This document shows positions 54,047-64,000 of a stretch of 64,000 nucleotides of DNA, one piece after another; within the stretch, counting starts at the first letter, position 1; each line of letters opens with the position of its first letter. The notes under the pieces were generated by a model that saw only the letters and a program-made list of their open reading frames with translations, was not told the origin of the DNA and ran no database searches. Source of the stretch: Eutreptiella sp. 'Long Island Sound 2002' (taxonomy: Eukaryota > Euglenozoa > Euglenophyceae > Eutreptiales > Eutreptiaceae). The stretch covers positions 80,823,918 to 80,887,917 of the forward strand of contig OZ038382.1 in NCBI GenBank assembly GCA_964036045.1, read 5' to 3'. A program made the position numbers and the translations under genes.

Positions 54047-56542
54047 GAACTCCGCGGGACAGGTCACCTCGAACCCCTTGTTCCGCAGCTTGCGGGCCAT
54101 CCTCATGAAACGGCTTCTCTTCTTAGCGTTGCCGTCATCACCACCTTCGTGCTCCCACTTGGCCCCTTGTTCTTTCTGGGCCTGCGTCTGTGAGCGTGTG
54201 GTAGGACCAGACTGCCCTCCAGAGGGCTCGGAGTTCCCCCCTGGATTAGGGTTGGGGTTGCCTCCGTTCTTGTCCTGGTTCTTGTTGTCCTTGTCTGGCT
54301 GGCGGTTAGCGCCTCCTCCTCGTTCACCTTGACTCTTGTCTTGCCCTTGTCCACGTCCTTTCGACTTGGCCTTGCCGGAGTCGTTGCCTTTGCTTTTGCC
54401 TCCACCTCTGCCTGAGCCTTTGCCAGGATCTTCACCCTTAAGGTTCGCCGATAGGCGTTGCTTATGGTAGCACTCATCCTCGTAGTGCTTCCTCTTCCCA
54501 CAGAAGGCACACGTGATGGTGCACCTGTAATGATCCGGCAGCTTCGCTTTGGCGCCGGTGTTCTTCTCCTGCTGCTTCCCCTGGACTACGAAGCAGTCTC
54601 GCTGCTCGCAGTCATGGGCGTGCTGCAGTTGGCCCTGCTCGTCTCTGGCATCACACCAGAAGAGCTCCTTGACGTTCTCCATGATACGGGCGTGGGCGTG
54701 TTTGGGGGTAATCCCCTGCCCAGGTCTGGATCCTTGGTACCCTTTGCCATGCTTTCCAGAGCCTCCTCCTCCAGGGCAGTAGTTGTTCAGGTGCTGGTCG
54801 CTCTCCTTCTCCAGCGCCAGCTCCAGGAGTAGCACGCATAGATCCTCGTAGCGGAGGGATCTAGCCTTGCGGTCTGCCGTCGAACGGCACTCGTCCCACA
54901 GCTCTCGAGGGAGCTTAGCCACCAACCAGAACAGCAGGTCATCGCTGCTGTAGGAACGGGGCGTCAATTGTCCAGCCCAGTGATCCAGGTTAGCCAACAG
55001 CTCAGAGACCCTGCCAGGTTTGGGGTTGTTGGGCAGCACGGGCAGGTTCTGGATCTCGGCCCTGATGGAGAGGTCGGTTTCGTAGGTCGGGTACTGCCTC
55101 TCCAAGGCAACCAACACATCGGCAAACGTTGCGGAGTTAGTCACAATCTGCCTGACCTGCTTCTCCAGGTACTTGGTCTTGCAGCACTGCAGGAGCAGAT
55201 CGCACTTCACCCGTCCACTAGCATGGGTTTGGCCGGTCAATCAGAGAAACCGGCCAAAATTCTCAGCGAACTCGCTGACGTGCTTGCCTGTGAACTCAGG
55301 CAGGTTCACGACAATCTTGGAGGTGGCAATAGCCTTCGCCTCCTGAGACCTGCGTCCCTCAGGGCGTCGGGTCTTCCTCTTCTTCTTCTTCTTCTTCCCA
55401 CTTGGGTTCTCGGGGTCCTCCGGGTCATCGTCCTCCGAGGGCGAAGCAGAAGTCATAGATGGGGGCTCATCATCGGAGGGGTCTCCGCCTAGATCACTAG
55501 AGCCATAAGGCTCCACGTCCACCATTGCCCTTGAGGCTGTCAGCCCCAGCCGGTCCAGCTCGGCTCTCGTAGAGTTCGTCACGTGGCTGTAGGGCGGCTG
55601 GGCCGTTCTCGGTACGAAAGGGCTTCTCGGTATCGCTGCAGGGGTCGGCATCGGTCGGCTCCTCAGGCTCCCCAGGGTGTTTGTCAGCCCTGCCACCAGG
55701 TGGTTGGCCGGTACTCGATGGGGTGACACTCCCACCGTGGTAGGTGACGCTTGGGGCGGTATCATCAGCATCTCCAGTTTCTCTCGGATCTCTTGAGTGA
55801 GGTCGCCAACAATTTTAGAGGTGGCTCCTCGGAGCACCTCGTTGATCTCCGACCGCGTCAGGGACCTGTTGGAGGATCTCCCCGATCCTCTACTCCTGCC
55901 TCCAAGAGACTCAGGTCCTCTCCCCAACCCACTCAAGGTTGCATACCCAGGAACATCCACATAGGTACCCGTAGCGGGTAGAGGATGGTGATAGTCAGCC
56001 GCATACCATCGCGGCGCAGAACTGGAGGCCACCGGCTCACTGGCAGTAGTTGCCTCAGGAAACGCAGTGGTAGGTGGGCCCAAACCATAGGCAGGGTAGG
56101 TAGGCATACCAGTAAAGCCTGTGCCCTCTGCCATAGGTGGGTTGGTTATGGGTGTGCATTTTGCAGCGGCTGGGTCTGGAATTTGGAGTGTGGTGGTTAT
56201 AGGAGAGGGTGATGCGTGGAGGCCAGTAGCGCTTGGTGCGCCTTCGAAGGTAGGCTCATTCGTCAGGTCTTGCCCTTGGTCTTCTCCTTCTTCTGCTATG
56301 CCTTCTCCAGCATCCTTCTCGCTCTCTCTCTTCCTCTTCACAGGATGAGTGACCCCCTCCTTGACTGTGAGGGCCCGGAAGGCCGACTGGAGTCCTTCCA
56401 ACGAATCCTTCACCACGTCCACTGGCCCATGTAAGAGCTCCCAAGGTACAGTGCTAGGTCCAGGTCCAGGTTCACCAGGTGCTGGCCTTGCTGGTGCCTC
56501 AGGCGCTGTCTTCACGTCGGTGTCCTCTTTCCTTGTGTCCAT
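54044..56542 (-). pseudogene. Element C gag, one internal stop
   Basis: ATG at 56542-56540, MDTRKEDTDV. The N-terminal third is Pro/Ser/Thr-rich. A Lys/Arg block (KKKKKKRKTRRPEGRR) could act as a nuclear signal. Then come LPEFTGKHVSEFAENFGRF, a capsid-like helical region and two zinc-binding clusters: a C-x10-H-x3-C-x4-C cluster near residue 196 of the second segment and a CCHC knuckle CAFCGKRKHYEDEC at 244-257. The tail is Gly/Lys/Asn/Gln-rich. TGA at 55243-55241 replaces the CGA of element D. Gag ends in UGA (54046-54044) followed by CGG, in the same frame as pol. Confidence 0.88.
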
Positions 56543-56626
56543 CTTCGTTCGCCCTTCTGCTTATATATGACTGATCTCGGCGCACTGGTTGTACGGCACG
56601 GGGTTGCTGCCGGTACGCAGAGACAG

Positions 56627-56643
56627 TCTGCCTCTTGCTACCA
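56627..56643 (-). other. Element C primer-binding site, initiator tRNA-Met type
   Basis: Reads TGGTAGCAAGAGGCAGA. It matches TGGTAGCA-GAGG, the complement of the initiator tRNA-Met 3' end, apart from one extra A. It starts directly at the LTR edge. Confidence 0.7.
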
Positions 56644-57428
56644 GAAAGCTTTATAGTGATTTCAACACTGTCTTTGTGCCGCTCCTGCTGCTTGCTGCTG
56701 GTGTAGGGTTTCCTGCTGCTTGTTTTTGAAGATGAAAATGTTTTAGTTGCTGAAATACAATCAATCCAGGATAGCCCAAGCCAGAGATATGCAAGTAGAA
56801 GAGAATCAGGATCAAAGCATGAAGGGCTGCAGTGTAAACATTGAAAGATGTTGGAATATTCACAGAAACTGCAACTCAGGACAAATCTGATTGCATATTC
56901 ACAAAGATAGCCGAAATGTTTTGGAAAAAGACTTGGAAAACTGCTCCATGGTCACTCAATCTCCATAGTGCCATCTCAGGAGATGTGCACTCTTTGTTTT
57001 GGGTCCCATATGTGCTGAGGTGGCAGGGCATGTGGCGATGAGGTCACTGCCATGTCACATGGGATCTTCCTACTTAGCTAGGCTGACCGGGAATTGAACC
57101 CAGGACCTCTCAAAAAGAGCTTCCCAGCCCCCTAGGGTGCATACCACTAGGACAGCTAAGAATTCATGAGGAAACATAGATAAATTCATAGGCTCTGCCC
57201 TGGATATGTCAGTTCTCAGTCGACTCAGGAAACGATGCATTGCCTCACATTGGTAGGGGAGTAAGGGGTCCACTCCATATCCTGATTGGGTGTTTGGTTC
57301 CATAGGTGAAAATGTGTTATCACCACTTTTGGTTGGGCCAATACAAAGATAGAAATGCCTGTGTGCTCGGTGCATCTCTAATACAACTAGAGTATGCCTC
57401 AAAGCATTGGAAAAGCACTTTTTCTTAC
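56644..57428 (-). repeat. Element C 5' LTR
   Basis: Begins GTAAGAAAAAGTGCTTTTCC and ends ACTATAAAGCTTTC directly before the primer site. It matches 45231-46126, which has one extra insertion. An ACTATAAAG close to the 3' end may be the element's TATA-like signal. The upstream neighbour is truncated element D with no gap. Confidence 0.88.
57073..57160 (-). other. tRNA-like fold in element C 5' LTR
   Basis: Same layout as 45660-45747. The T-arm CTGGG-TTCAATT-CCCGG is perfect with wobble, B box GGTTCAATTCC at 57100-57090, A-box-like TGTCCTAGTGG, and the outer stem CTTAGCT / AGCTAAG is perfect. The anticodon-like stem has one mismatch. Confidence 0.55.
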
Positions 57429-60400
57429 CCCACGTATAGAACACTGTTAGCACAGTGAGGGATGGGCAGGGTCGAGTAGAGACCTCTGTCCCTGATATCC
57501 CCTGGTTTGCAGGACCTGCACGGGCACTTGTCCACCATAGGCTGGAGGGTTTTCCCAAGTTGGTCGTCAGTCCACGTGGTGTGGAACCACTGCTTGAATA
57601 GCCTCAGGGTACGGTCAGCACCCACATGACCCCTGGACTCATGGGTCCACTTCAGCAGCGCTGGGACTCTGTCACTAGGCACCACGATGCGGTCCTCGTG
57701 CCAGAGGTAGCTCTTGTCCCTCTTCCACTGATCTTGATTGACCAGGAGGGGTTCAAGGCGTTTCTCCAGGCGCTTGTAGATATCCCCAAACTCCTTCAGG
57801 TACTCCGATTGTTGGAGTCCATCCAGGGGGCGTATCATGGTCATGTTGAGGTCCAAGTGGACGTCCATACGGCTAAACGCCTCCTTAGCCAGCGCTTCAG
57901 ACCGGGCACCAATCAGGGCGTCGAAGTTGTCGCGGCTGATGTAGTCTGCACACTCGTTCTTCACTCCCTGGATATGGTGTACCGTCAGCCGTAGTTGACT
58001 GAGGTAGGTCCATCAGCGCCGTAGCTTGGCCTTCTCAGGTGGCGGTCCCTTCTGGAAACTGCGGACCGGTTCTTGGTCGCACAGCCAGACCACAGGGTTA
58101 CTCCCCAACAGTCGTGCTGGTGAGGATAGCACTAGCATACCCGCGAGCAATTCCTGCTCATAAGTGGAGTAGTTCCCCCTGGCCTGGTTCCATTTCCAGT
58201 TCCAGTGGCCCAGAGGTACTAGGACCCACTTGTTGTCAGCGTAGCTGTGCTTGAGGGTTCCATCTCGGTTGAGACCTTCCGTCCCCCATTGGGAAATGGC
58301 CGAGTCGAAATCCTCCTTCTCGAGTGCTTGGCATTCAAACAACGTTCCACCACCGCCCACATTGCTGGCGTCGGTCACCAGGATAATCTCCCCTTGTGCC
58401 CTAGGCACGCCCACGCACTTAGCGTTGGCCACCTTGTCTTTGAGCTCGTCAAACGCTTGTTGCTCTTGTGGGCCCCAGCACCAAGTAGTACTCTTCTTGA
58501 TCAAGTCCGTCAGAATGGCGCTGGTGTAGGTGAAGTTTTTGATATGGCGGCGATAGAATTTGCACGCCCCAATGAAACTGCGTACATCATGAAGTCCTTT
58601 CTTGGGGTCTTCGTGTCGTACCTTAGCATCCATCAGGGGTTTGGCCTTAGAGGCCGCTGGGGTCCACCACCCATAGCCAACGTCCAACCCCAGGTACTGC
58701 ATGGTCTCCTGCATGAACTCACACTTCTCCAGCTTGAGTCGTGTGTGGTTCTCCTGGCAGACCGCAAAGAACTCACCCAAGAGGATTAGGTGGTCCTCCT
58801 GGGTATTGGTCCCGAGGCATACATCGTCGATGTGAGCTTCCATCTGGGCCCCACGGGATATAAGCTCCTGCACCTTAGGTCTCCTTCGTAGGATGGACAA
58901 GATCTTGTTCATCAGCTCTTGGAATAGAGCGGGTGCGTTGGCCACGCCAAATGGCATGACCTTCCACTTGAACACCCTCCCCTGAGGGCTGATGAAGGCC
59001 AGTAGCTCCTGAGCGTTGGGCGTCAGGTCCACTTGCCAGAATCCGCTCCTCTTGTCCATCTTGGTCTTGTAGCGACAGGAGGCTATCTTCTCTAGGGTAG
59101 ACTCCATATTAGGAATGGACCCTGAGTGGTTCAGCGTTTTCTTGTTCAGCTCTCCGTAGTCCACTACCAGCCGTTTGGCGGTAGACCCAGGTTTAGCCAC
59201 CAGGAAACCGGGGCTGCAGTGTAGGGGGTAGTCCCCGTCCTTGTACTACAGGACTAGGCCAGCGTCGATACATTCTTGTATCTGTCGCTCACTCTCGTCG
59301 GCCTGCTCTTTAGGAGCTGGATAGGGTCTCCTCCGGATCTTGTGACCCACGAACTCGGGTTTCAGCTTGAGGTCCATCTGTACCAGCTTGTCACATGAGG
59401 CTGGAGGGGGTAGTTCTCCGAACACCTCCAGATAGGTCCTTATAAGCTTCTGCACCCGCGGGTCCAATAGCTTGATCTTGTCCTCCATGTCCTCGTCAGA
59501 GTGTAAGTTGCCTGCCCCCTGAGTAATAGACGTCGGGAGGTGATCCTCCCCCGACTCTTCGCCCTTGGTAGTGTCCTTCAACCCTTGGTAGGCATACAGA
59601 AGGTCTTGTTCAACCATCTCCGGTGGACGATGGCAACATAGGCACGTTCGAGGGGGTTCACATACACATTCCTCCGAGAGGTCGTCCTCCTCTGGGGTCC
59701 TCACGTGGGCGCCCCACACGCTCTTCATGAGCTTAAGATCTACCTCCCTTTGCCAGGTGGTGATCTTCTGTTCGAGGTCCTCCTTCAATTGGGATAGATC
59801 TCCCATACGTCCTTGCTTCAGTGGCCATGAGCTGCGGGTAGGCTTAGCGTAGCATAGCTTTTTTGCCACCAACTTCCTCTTGGAGTCCACATACTCCCTT
59901 AGCCTAGATTGAGGGTCCAGCTCTCTGTCCACGGGGTCTTCCACCCTCATGGAGAGTAGGGGTTTCAGTGGGCCGACGTACTCGGCGTTCTCCACTTCCT
60001 CCACACAGGTCTGCACGAAGAAGGCGTCGTGCTCAGTTTTGTCATCTGAGTGGATAGAGCTAGGTAGCTCGGATAGTCCACACTCAGAGACTCCATCAGG
60101 AACAGGTACATGGCAGGGAGAGTTGGGGGCGTTGGTGTCAGTCACGACGTACTCATCTCATCCAGGTATAGTCTCAATAGCATCTTGAGGTCGTGGTCGA
60201 TCCTTCAAGTCACCCAAGGCGAGTCCATCGCTTTCTCGTTGTATAGCCTGGACCAGAGTCGGGTCCAGATCCTCCCAGGGGATGGAGGTAAGACCTCCGT
60301 CCACCACGCTGAGCATACTCCCCCATCCGGGTTTCCCAATAGGCGTCTTACGCCCCAGAGGCAGGTAGATGGCCTCATCAGGTAACCGAACAGAGCTGAT

Positions 60401-61189
60401 AGTCAGCCTGTCAAGGAGGGTTCGCCAGTACTCGTTCCCCCCATGGGCTCCCCAATCGGGGGAACACAGGACCATACGGGAACGTTCCAAGGCCACCCTG
60501 GTCAGGACCTTCCCCAGTTCACTGAACCTGGGGTTCCCGTAGGCCATCCCGAAAGAGGGCCAGTAAAATTTGTAGCTGCAGTTCTTCCCCTTGCTGCAGT
60601 AAAGGTCCAGTACATGCTGCTTGTCGCTGGCGAACAACTCCACACTCAGGTCTTCTCTAAAGTAACCCAACTCCTTCAGACCTTGGTCTAGGACTTCCCC
60701 CAATAGTTGATAGTCCTCAGTTTTGGAGGCCGCCATCATGTTCGAGGGCTCCTCCTTCGATAGCCTCAGGTAACTCGAGGTACATTCCAACTGCTCCAGT
60801 GGCACAGACTCTCTGCCACTGCCGTGGTCCACGTAGAGGAGGTGGGGCGCTTGCAGCATCAGGGATTGTATCTGGGAGTGCTGCACGAAGAAGTCAGTCC
60901 CCAATACAAAGTCGAAGGCCTCAGTGTCCATCACATAGAACCGATGGGCGATAGTCCGGGAGCCCATAGGTACCTCCACTTCACAGTCCCCGCAGCTGTG
61001 CACCACATGTCCATCCCCCATTCGTATAGCCGCGGTGGTCATGGTGTTCTTCAGGCTCCCACAAGGTAAAATTTTCTTGGCCACTATAGATATGGTGGCG
61101 CCAGTATCCAATACCCCCAGGTATTCTCGTCCCCCTAGTCGGATACGTACCCAGAACACCAGGTCCTGGGTGCCACCGGAGCGTCCCCG
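57429..61189 (-). pseudogene. Element D pol: protease to integrase zinc module
   Basis: Open parts 61159-60158 (protease LGVLDTGATISIV; methyltransferase-like VELFAS, AYGNPRF where C has GNPSF, VLCSPDWG), 60145-59246 (linker to start of RT), 59200-58013 (RT with AHIDDVCLG and RNase H VTDASNVGGGG) and 57964-57425 (end of RNase H and HESRGHVG...CPCRSC zinc module). All parts share one frame. The breaks are single-base stops: TGA at 60158 (Gly in C), TAG at 59246 (Glu in C), TGA at 58013 (Trp in C). Here the GLHDVRSFIGACKFYRR region, broken in C, is intact. Confidence 0.92.
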
Positions 61190-61192
61190 TCA
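61190..61192 (-). promoter_or_regulatory. Gag-pol junction stop UGA-CGG, candidate readthrough site (element D)
   Basis: Same TTC UGA CGG GGA CGC sequence and in-frame pol as in element C. Confidence 0.6.
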
Positions 61193-63689
61193 GAACTCCG
61201 CGCGACAGGTCACCTCGAACCCCTTGTTCCGCAGCTTGCAGGCCATCCTCATGAAACGGCTTCTCTTTTTAGTGTTGCCGTCATCACCACCTTCGTGCTC
61301 CCGGTTGGCCCCTTGTTCTTTCTGGGCCTGCGTCTGTGAGCGTGTGGTAGGACCAGACTGCCCTCCAGAGGGCTCGGAGTTCCCCCCTGGATTAGGGTTG
61401 GGGTTGCCTCCGTTCTTGTCCGTGTTCTTGTTGTCCTTGTCTGGCTGGCGGTTAGCGCCTCCTCCTCGTTCACCTTGACTCTTGTCTTGCCCTTGTCCAC
61501 GTCCTTTCGACTTGGCCTTGCCGGAGTCGTTGCCTTTGCTTTTGCCTCCACCTCTGCCTGAGCCTTTGCCAGGATCCTCACCCTTAAGCTTCGCCGATAG
61601 GCGTTTCTTATGGTAGCACTCATCCTCGTAGTGCTTCCTCTTCCCACAGAAGGCACACGTGATGGTGCACCTGTAATGATCTGGCAGCTTCGCTTTGGCG
61701 CCGGTGTTCTTCTCCTGCTGCTTCCCCTGGACTACGAAGCAGTCTCGCTGCTCGCAGTCAGGGGCGTGCTGCAGGTGCCCCTGCTCGTCTCTGGCATCAC
61801 ACCCGAAGAGTTCCTTGACGTTTTCCATGATACGGGCGTGGGCGTGTTTGGGGGTAGTCCCCTGCCCAGGTCTAGATCCTTGGTACCCTTTGCCATGGCC
61901 TCCAGAGCCTCCACCTCCAGGACGGTAGTTGTTCAGGTGCTGGTCGCTTTCTTTCTCCAGCGCCAGCTCCAGGAGCAGCACGCATAGATCCTCGCAGCGG
62001 AGGGATCTAGCCTTGCGCTCTGCCGTCGAACGGCACTCGTCCCACAGCTCTCGAGGGAGCTTAGCCACCAACCAAAAAAGCAGGTCGTCGCTGCTGTACG
62101 AACCGGGCGTCAATCGTCCAGCCCAGTGATCCGGGTCAGCCAACAACTCACAGACCCTGCCAGTTTTTGGGGTTGTTGGGCAGCACAGGCAGGTTCTGGA
62201 TCTCGGCCCTGATGGAGAGGTCGCTTTCGTAGGTCGGGTACTGCCTCTCCAAGGCAACCAACACATCGGCAAAGGTGGCGGAGTTAGTCACAATCTGTCT
62301 GACCTGCTTCTCCGGGTACTTGGTCTTGCAGCACTGCAGGAGCAGATCGCACTTCACCCGTCCACTAGCGTGGGTTTGGCCGGTCAATCGGGGAAACCGG
62401 CCAAAATTCTCAGCGAACTCGCTGAGGTCCTTGCCTGTGAACTCAGGCAGTTTCACCACGATCTTGGAGGTGGCACCAGCCTTAGCCTCCTGAGACCTGC
62501 GTCCCTCAGGGCGTCGGGTCTTCCTCTTCTTCTTCTTCTTCTTCCAACTTGGGTTCCCGGGGTCCTCCGGGTCATCGTCCTCCGAGGGCGAAGCAGAAGT
62601 CATAGACGGCGGCTCATAATCGGAGGGGTCTCCGCCTAGATCACTAGAGCCATAGGGCTCCACGTCCACCATTGCCCTCAAGGCTGTCAGCCCCAGCCGG
62701 TCCAGCTCGGCTCTCGTAGAATTCGTCATGTGGCTGTAGGGCGGCTGGGCCGTTCTCGGTACGAAAGGGCTTCTCTGTATCGCTGAAGGGGTCGGCATCG
62801 GTCAGCTCCTCAGGCTCCCCAGGGTGTTTGTCAGCCCTGCCACCAGGTGGTTGGCCTGTACTCGATGGGGTGACACTCCCGCCGTGGTAGGTGACGCTTG
62901 GGGCGGTATCATCAGGGGCTCCGGTTTCTCCCGAATCTCTTGAGTGAGGTCGCCAACAATTTTAGAGGTGGCTCCTCGGAGCACCTCGTTGATCTCCGAC
63001 CGCGTCAGGGAACTGTTGGAGGATCTCCCCGATCCTCTACTCCTGCCTCCAAGAGACTCAGGTCCTCTCCTCAACCCACTCAAGGTTGCATACCCAGGAA
63101 CATCCACATAGGTTCCCGTAGCGGGTAGAGGATGGTGATAGTCAGCCGCATACCATCGCGGCGCAGAACCGGAGGTCACCGACTCACCGGCAGTAGTTGC
63201 CTCAAGAAACGCAGTGGTAGGTGGGCCCAAACCATAGGCAGGGTAGGTAGGCATACCAGTAAAGCCAGTGCCCTCTGCCGTAGGTGGGTTGGTCATGGGT
63301 GTGCATTTTGCAGCGGCTGGGTCTGGAATTGGGAGTGTGGTGGTTATAGGAGAGGGTGATGCGTGGAGGCCAGAAGCGCTTGGTGCGCCTTCGAAGGTAG
63401 GCTCATTCGTCAGGTCTTGCCCTTGGTCTTCTCCTTCGTCTGCTATGCTCTCTCCAGCATCCTTCTGGCTCTCGCTCTTCCTCTTCACACGATGAGTGAC
63501 GACCTCCTCGACCGGGAGGGCCCGGAAGGCCGACTGGAGTCCTTCCAACGAATCCTCCGCCACGTCCACTGGCCCATGTAAGGGCTCCGAAGGTACAGCG
63601 CTAGGTCCAGGTCCAGGTTCACCAGGTGCTGGCCTTGCTGGTGCCTGAGGCGCTGTCTTCACGTCGGTGTCCTCTTTCTTTGTGTCCAT
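61190..63689 (-). pseudogene. Element D gag, one stop and one frameshift
   Basis: ATG at 63689, MDTKKEDTDV. Same layout as C gag: Pro/Ser-rich start, KKKKKKRKTRRPEGRR block, capsid-like region, C-x10-H-x3-C-x4-C cluster, CCHC knuckle CAFCGKRKHYEDEC and basic tail. TGA at 62804-62802 (CGA in C). A T-run near 62165 has one base more than C, moving the frame. Ends in UGA-CGG at 61192-61190 like C. Confidence 0.88.
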
Positions 63690-63773
63690 CTTCGTTCGCC
63701 CTTCTGCTTATATATGACTGATCTCGGCGCACTGGTTGTACGGCACGGGGTTGCTGCCGGTACGCAGAGACAT

Positions 63774-63790
63774 TCTGCCTCTTGCTACCA
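63774..63790 (-). other. Element D primer-binding site, initiator tRNA-Met type
   Basis: Reads TGGTAGCAAGAGGCAGA, identical to element C, including the extra A. Confidence 0.7.
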
Positions 63791-64000
63791 GAAAGTTTTA
63801 TAGTGATTTCAACACTGTCTTTTTGCCTCTCCTGCTGCTTGCTGCTGGTGTAGGGTTTCCTGCTGCTTGTTGTTGAAGATGAAAATGTTTTGGTTGCTGA
63901 AATACAATCAATCCAGGATAGCCCAAGCCAGAGATAAGCAAGTAGAAGAGAATCAGGATCAAAGCATGAAGGGCTGCAGTGTAAACAGTGAAAGATGAAA
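63791..64000 (-). repeat. Element D 5' LTR, cut by the window end
   Basis: Matches the 3' ends of the C LTRs (56644-56860 and 45231-45440) with a few substitutions. Confidence 0.85.

Larger units (their letters stand above)
45231..57428 (-). mobile_element. Element C: full-length C-family Ty3/gypsy LTR retrotransposon
   Basis: Minus-strand order: 5' LTR 57428-56644, primer site 56643-56627, gag 56542-54044, in-frame UGA, protease, methyltransferase-like domain, RT, RNase H, integrase, chromodomain (with a candidate intron), 2.2-kb 3' region, polypurine tract at 46133-46127, 3' LTR 46126-45231. About 12.2 kb in total. Compared with D it carries stops at 55241, 51464 and about 51449, and there is a one-base frame change in integrase at A4 (50122-50119). 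No target-site duplication is visible, because the left flank differs from the truncated element D on the right. Confidence 0.93.
57429..64000 (-). mobile_element. Element D: C-family gypsy element, 3'-truncated in integrase; runs off the window
   Basis: Very similar to C through LTR (63791-64000, incomplete), primer site, gag, protease, methyltransferase-like domain, RT, RNase H and the integrase zinc module. It ends in ...HCANSVLYVG, exactly where the first catalytic Asp codon of integrase should be, and the next base belongs to the LTR of C. Differences from C include stops at 62802, 60158, 59246 and 58013 and a one-base insertion near 62165. Confidence 0.92.

Noticed and set aside
45231-57428. 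A target-site duplication around element C
   Set aside because: The flanks TGCTGGG and CGTGGG do not match; the right flank is truncated element D, so the original insertion site cannot be read.

Overview
This is nuclear DNA from a eukaryote with a large, repeat-rich genome. Most recognisable coding sequence belongs to LTR retrotransposons of the Ty3/gypsy class. One candidate spliced intron is visible, and tRNA-like sequences, minisatellites and dispersed mosaic repeats fill much of the rest. The chromodomain-bearing gypsy elements with an extra methyltransferase-like domain between protease and reverse transcriptase point, by inference only, to an alga or another protist. No clearly intact host gene was found and no bacterial operon logic is visible. 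|| Layout. 1-275: diverged 195-bp tandem repeat. 1227-4984: element A, a decayed minus-strand gypsy element (LTR, primer site, gag, protease, methyltransferase-like domain). 4985-7639: a broken minus-strand gene of unknown function, rich in Pro and Thr. 7640-9250: noncoding DNA with microsatellite and tandem repeats. 9255-12727: minus-strand transposon-like genes, namely a candidate RNase-H-fold transposase and a downstream hydrophobic, Lys/Pro and poly-Gln region. 12739-13108: an inverted, tandemly repeated copy of part of the transposase gene. 13354-14762: dispersed repeat copy 1. 14763-25562: element E, a second gypsy lineage on the minus strand with chromodomain. 27425-28244 and 32375-34024: dispersed repeat copies 2 and 3. 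34025-38258: element B, the plus-strand 3' half of an element related to C. 38260-45230: no convincing gene, but two long minisatellites (30 bp and 24 bp units) and a tRNA-Gln-like sequence. 45231-57428: element C, a full-length minus-strand gypsy element with both LTRs. 57429-64000: element D, a close relative of C, cut off in integrase exactly where the 5' LTR of C begins. || How the parts work together. C, D, B and A form one family. They encode gag, then (after an in-frame UGA-CGG in C and D) protease, a Dam/DIRS-methyltransferase-like domain, reverse transcriptase, RNase H, integrase and a chromodomain. They prime from initiator tRNA-Met, and their LTRs begin AGTAAG and end CTTTC rather than TG...CA. 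E has the same protein order with unrelated sequence. All copies carry nonsense or frameshift changes, so none looks autonomous as read here. Several frameshifts lie in homopolymers and could be sequencing errors. || The most unusual points are the methyltransferase-like domain in two gypsy lineages, the conserved UGA-CGG gag-pol junction, an intron-like insertion that duplicated 25 bp inside the chromodomain of C, and a tRNA-like fold inside the LTRs.
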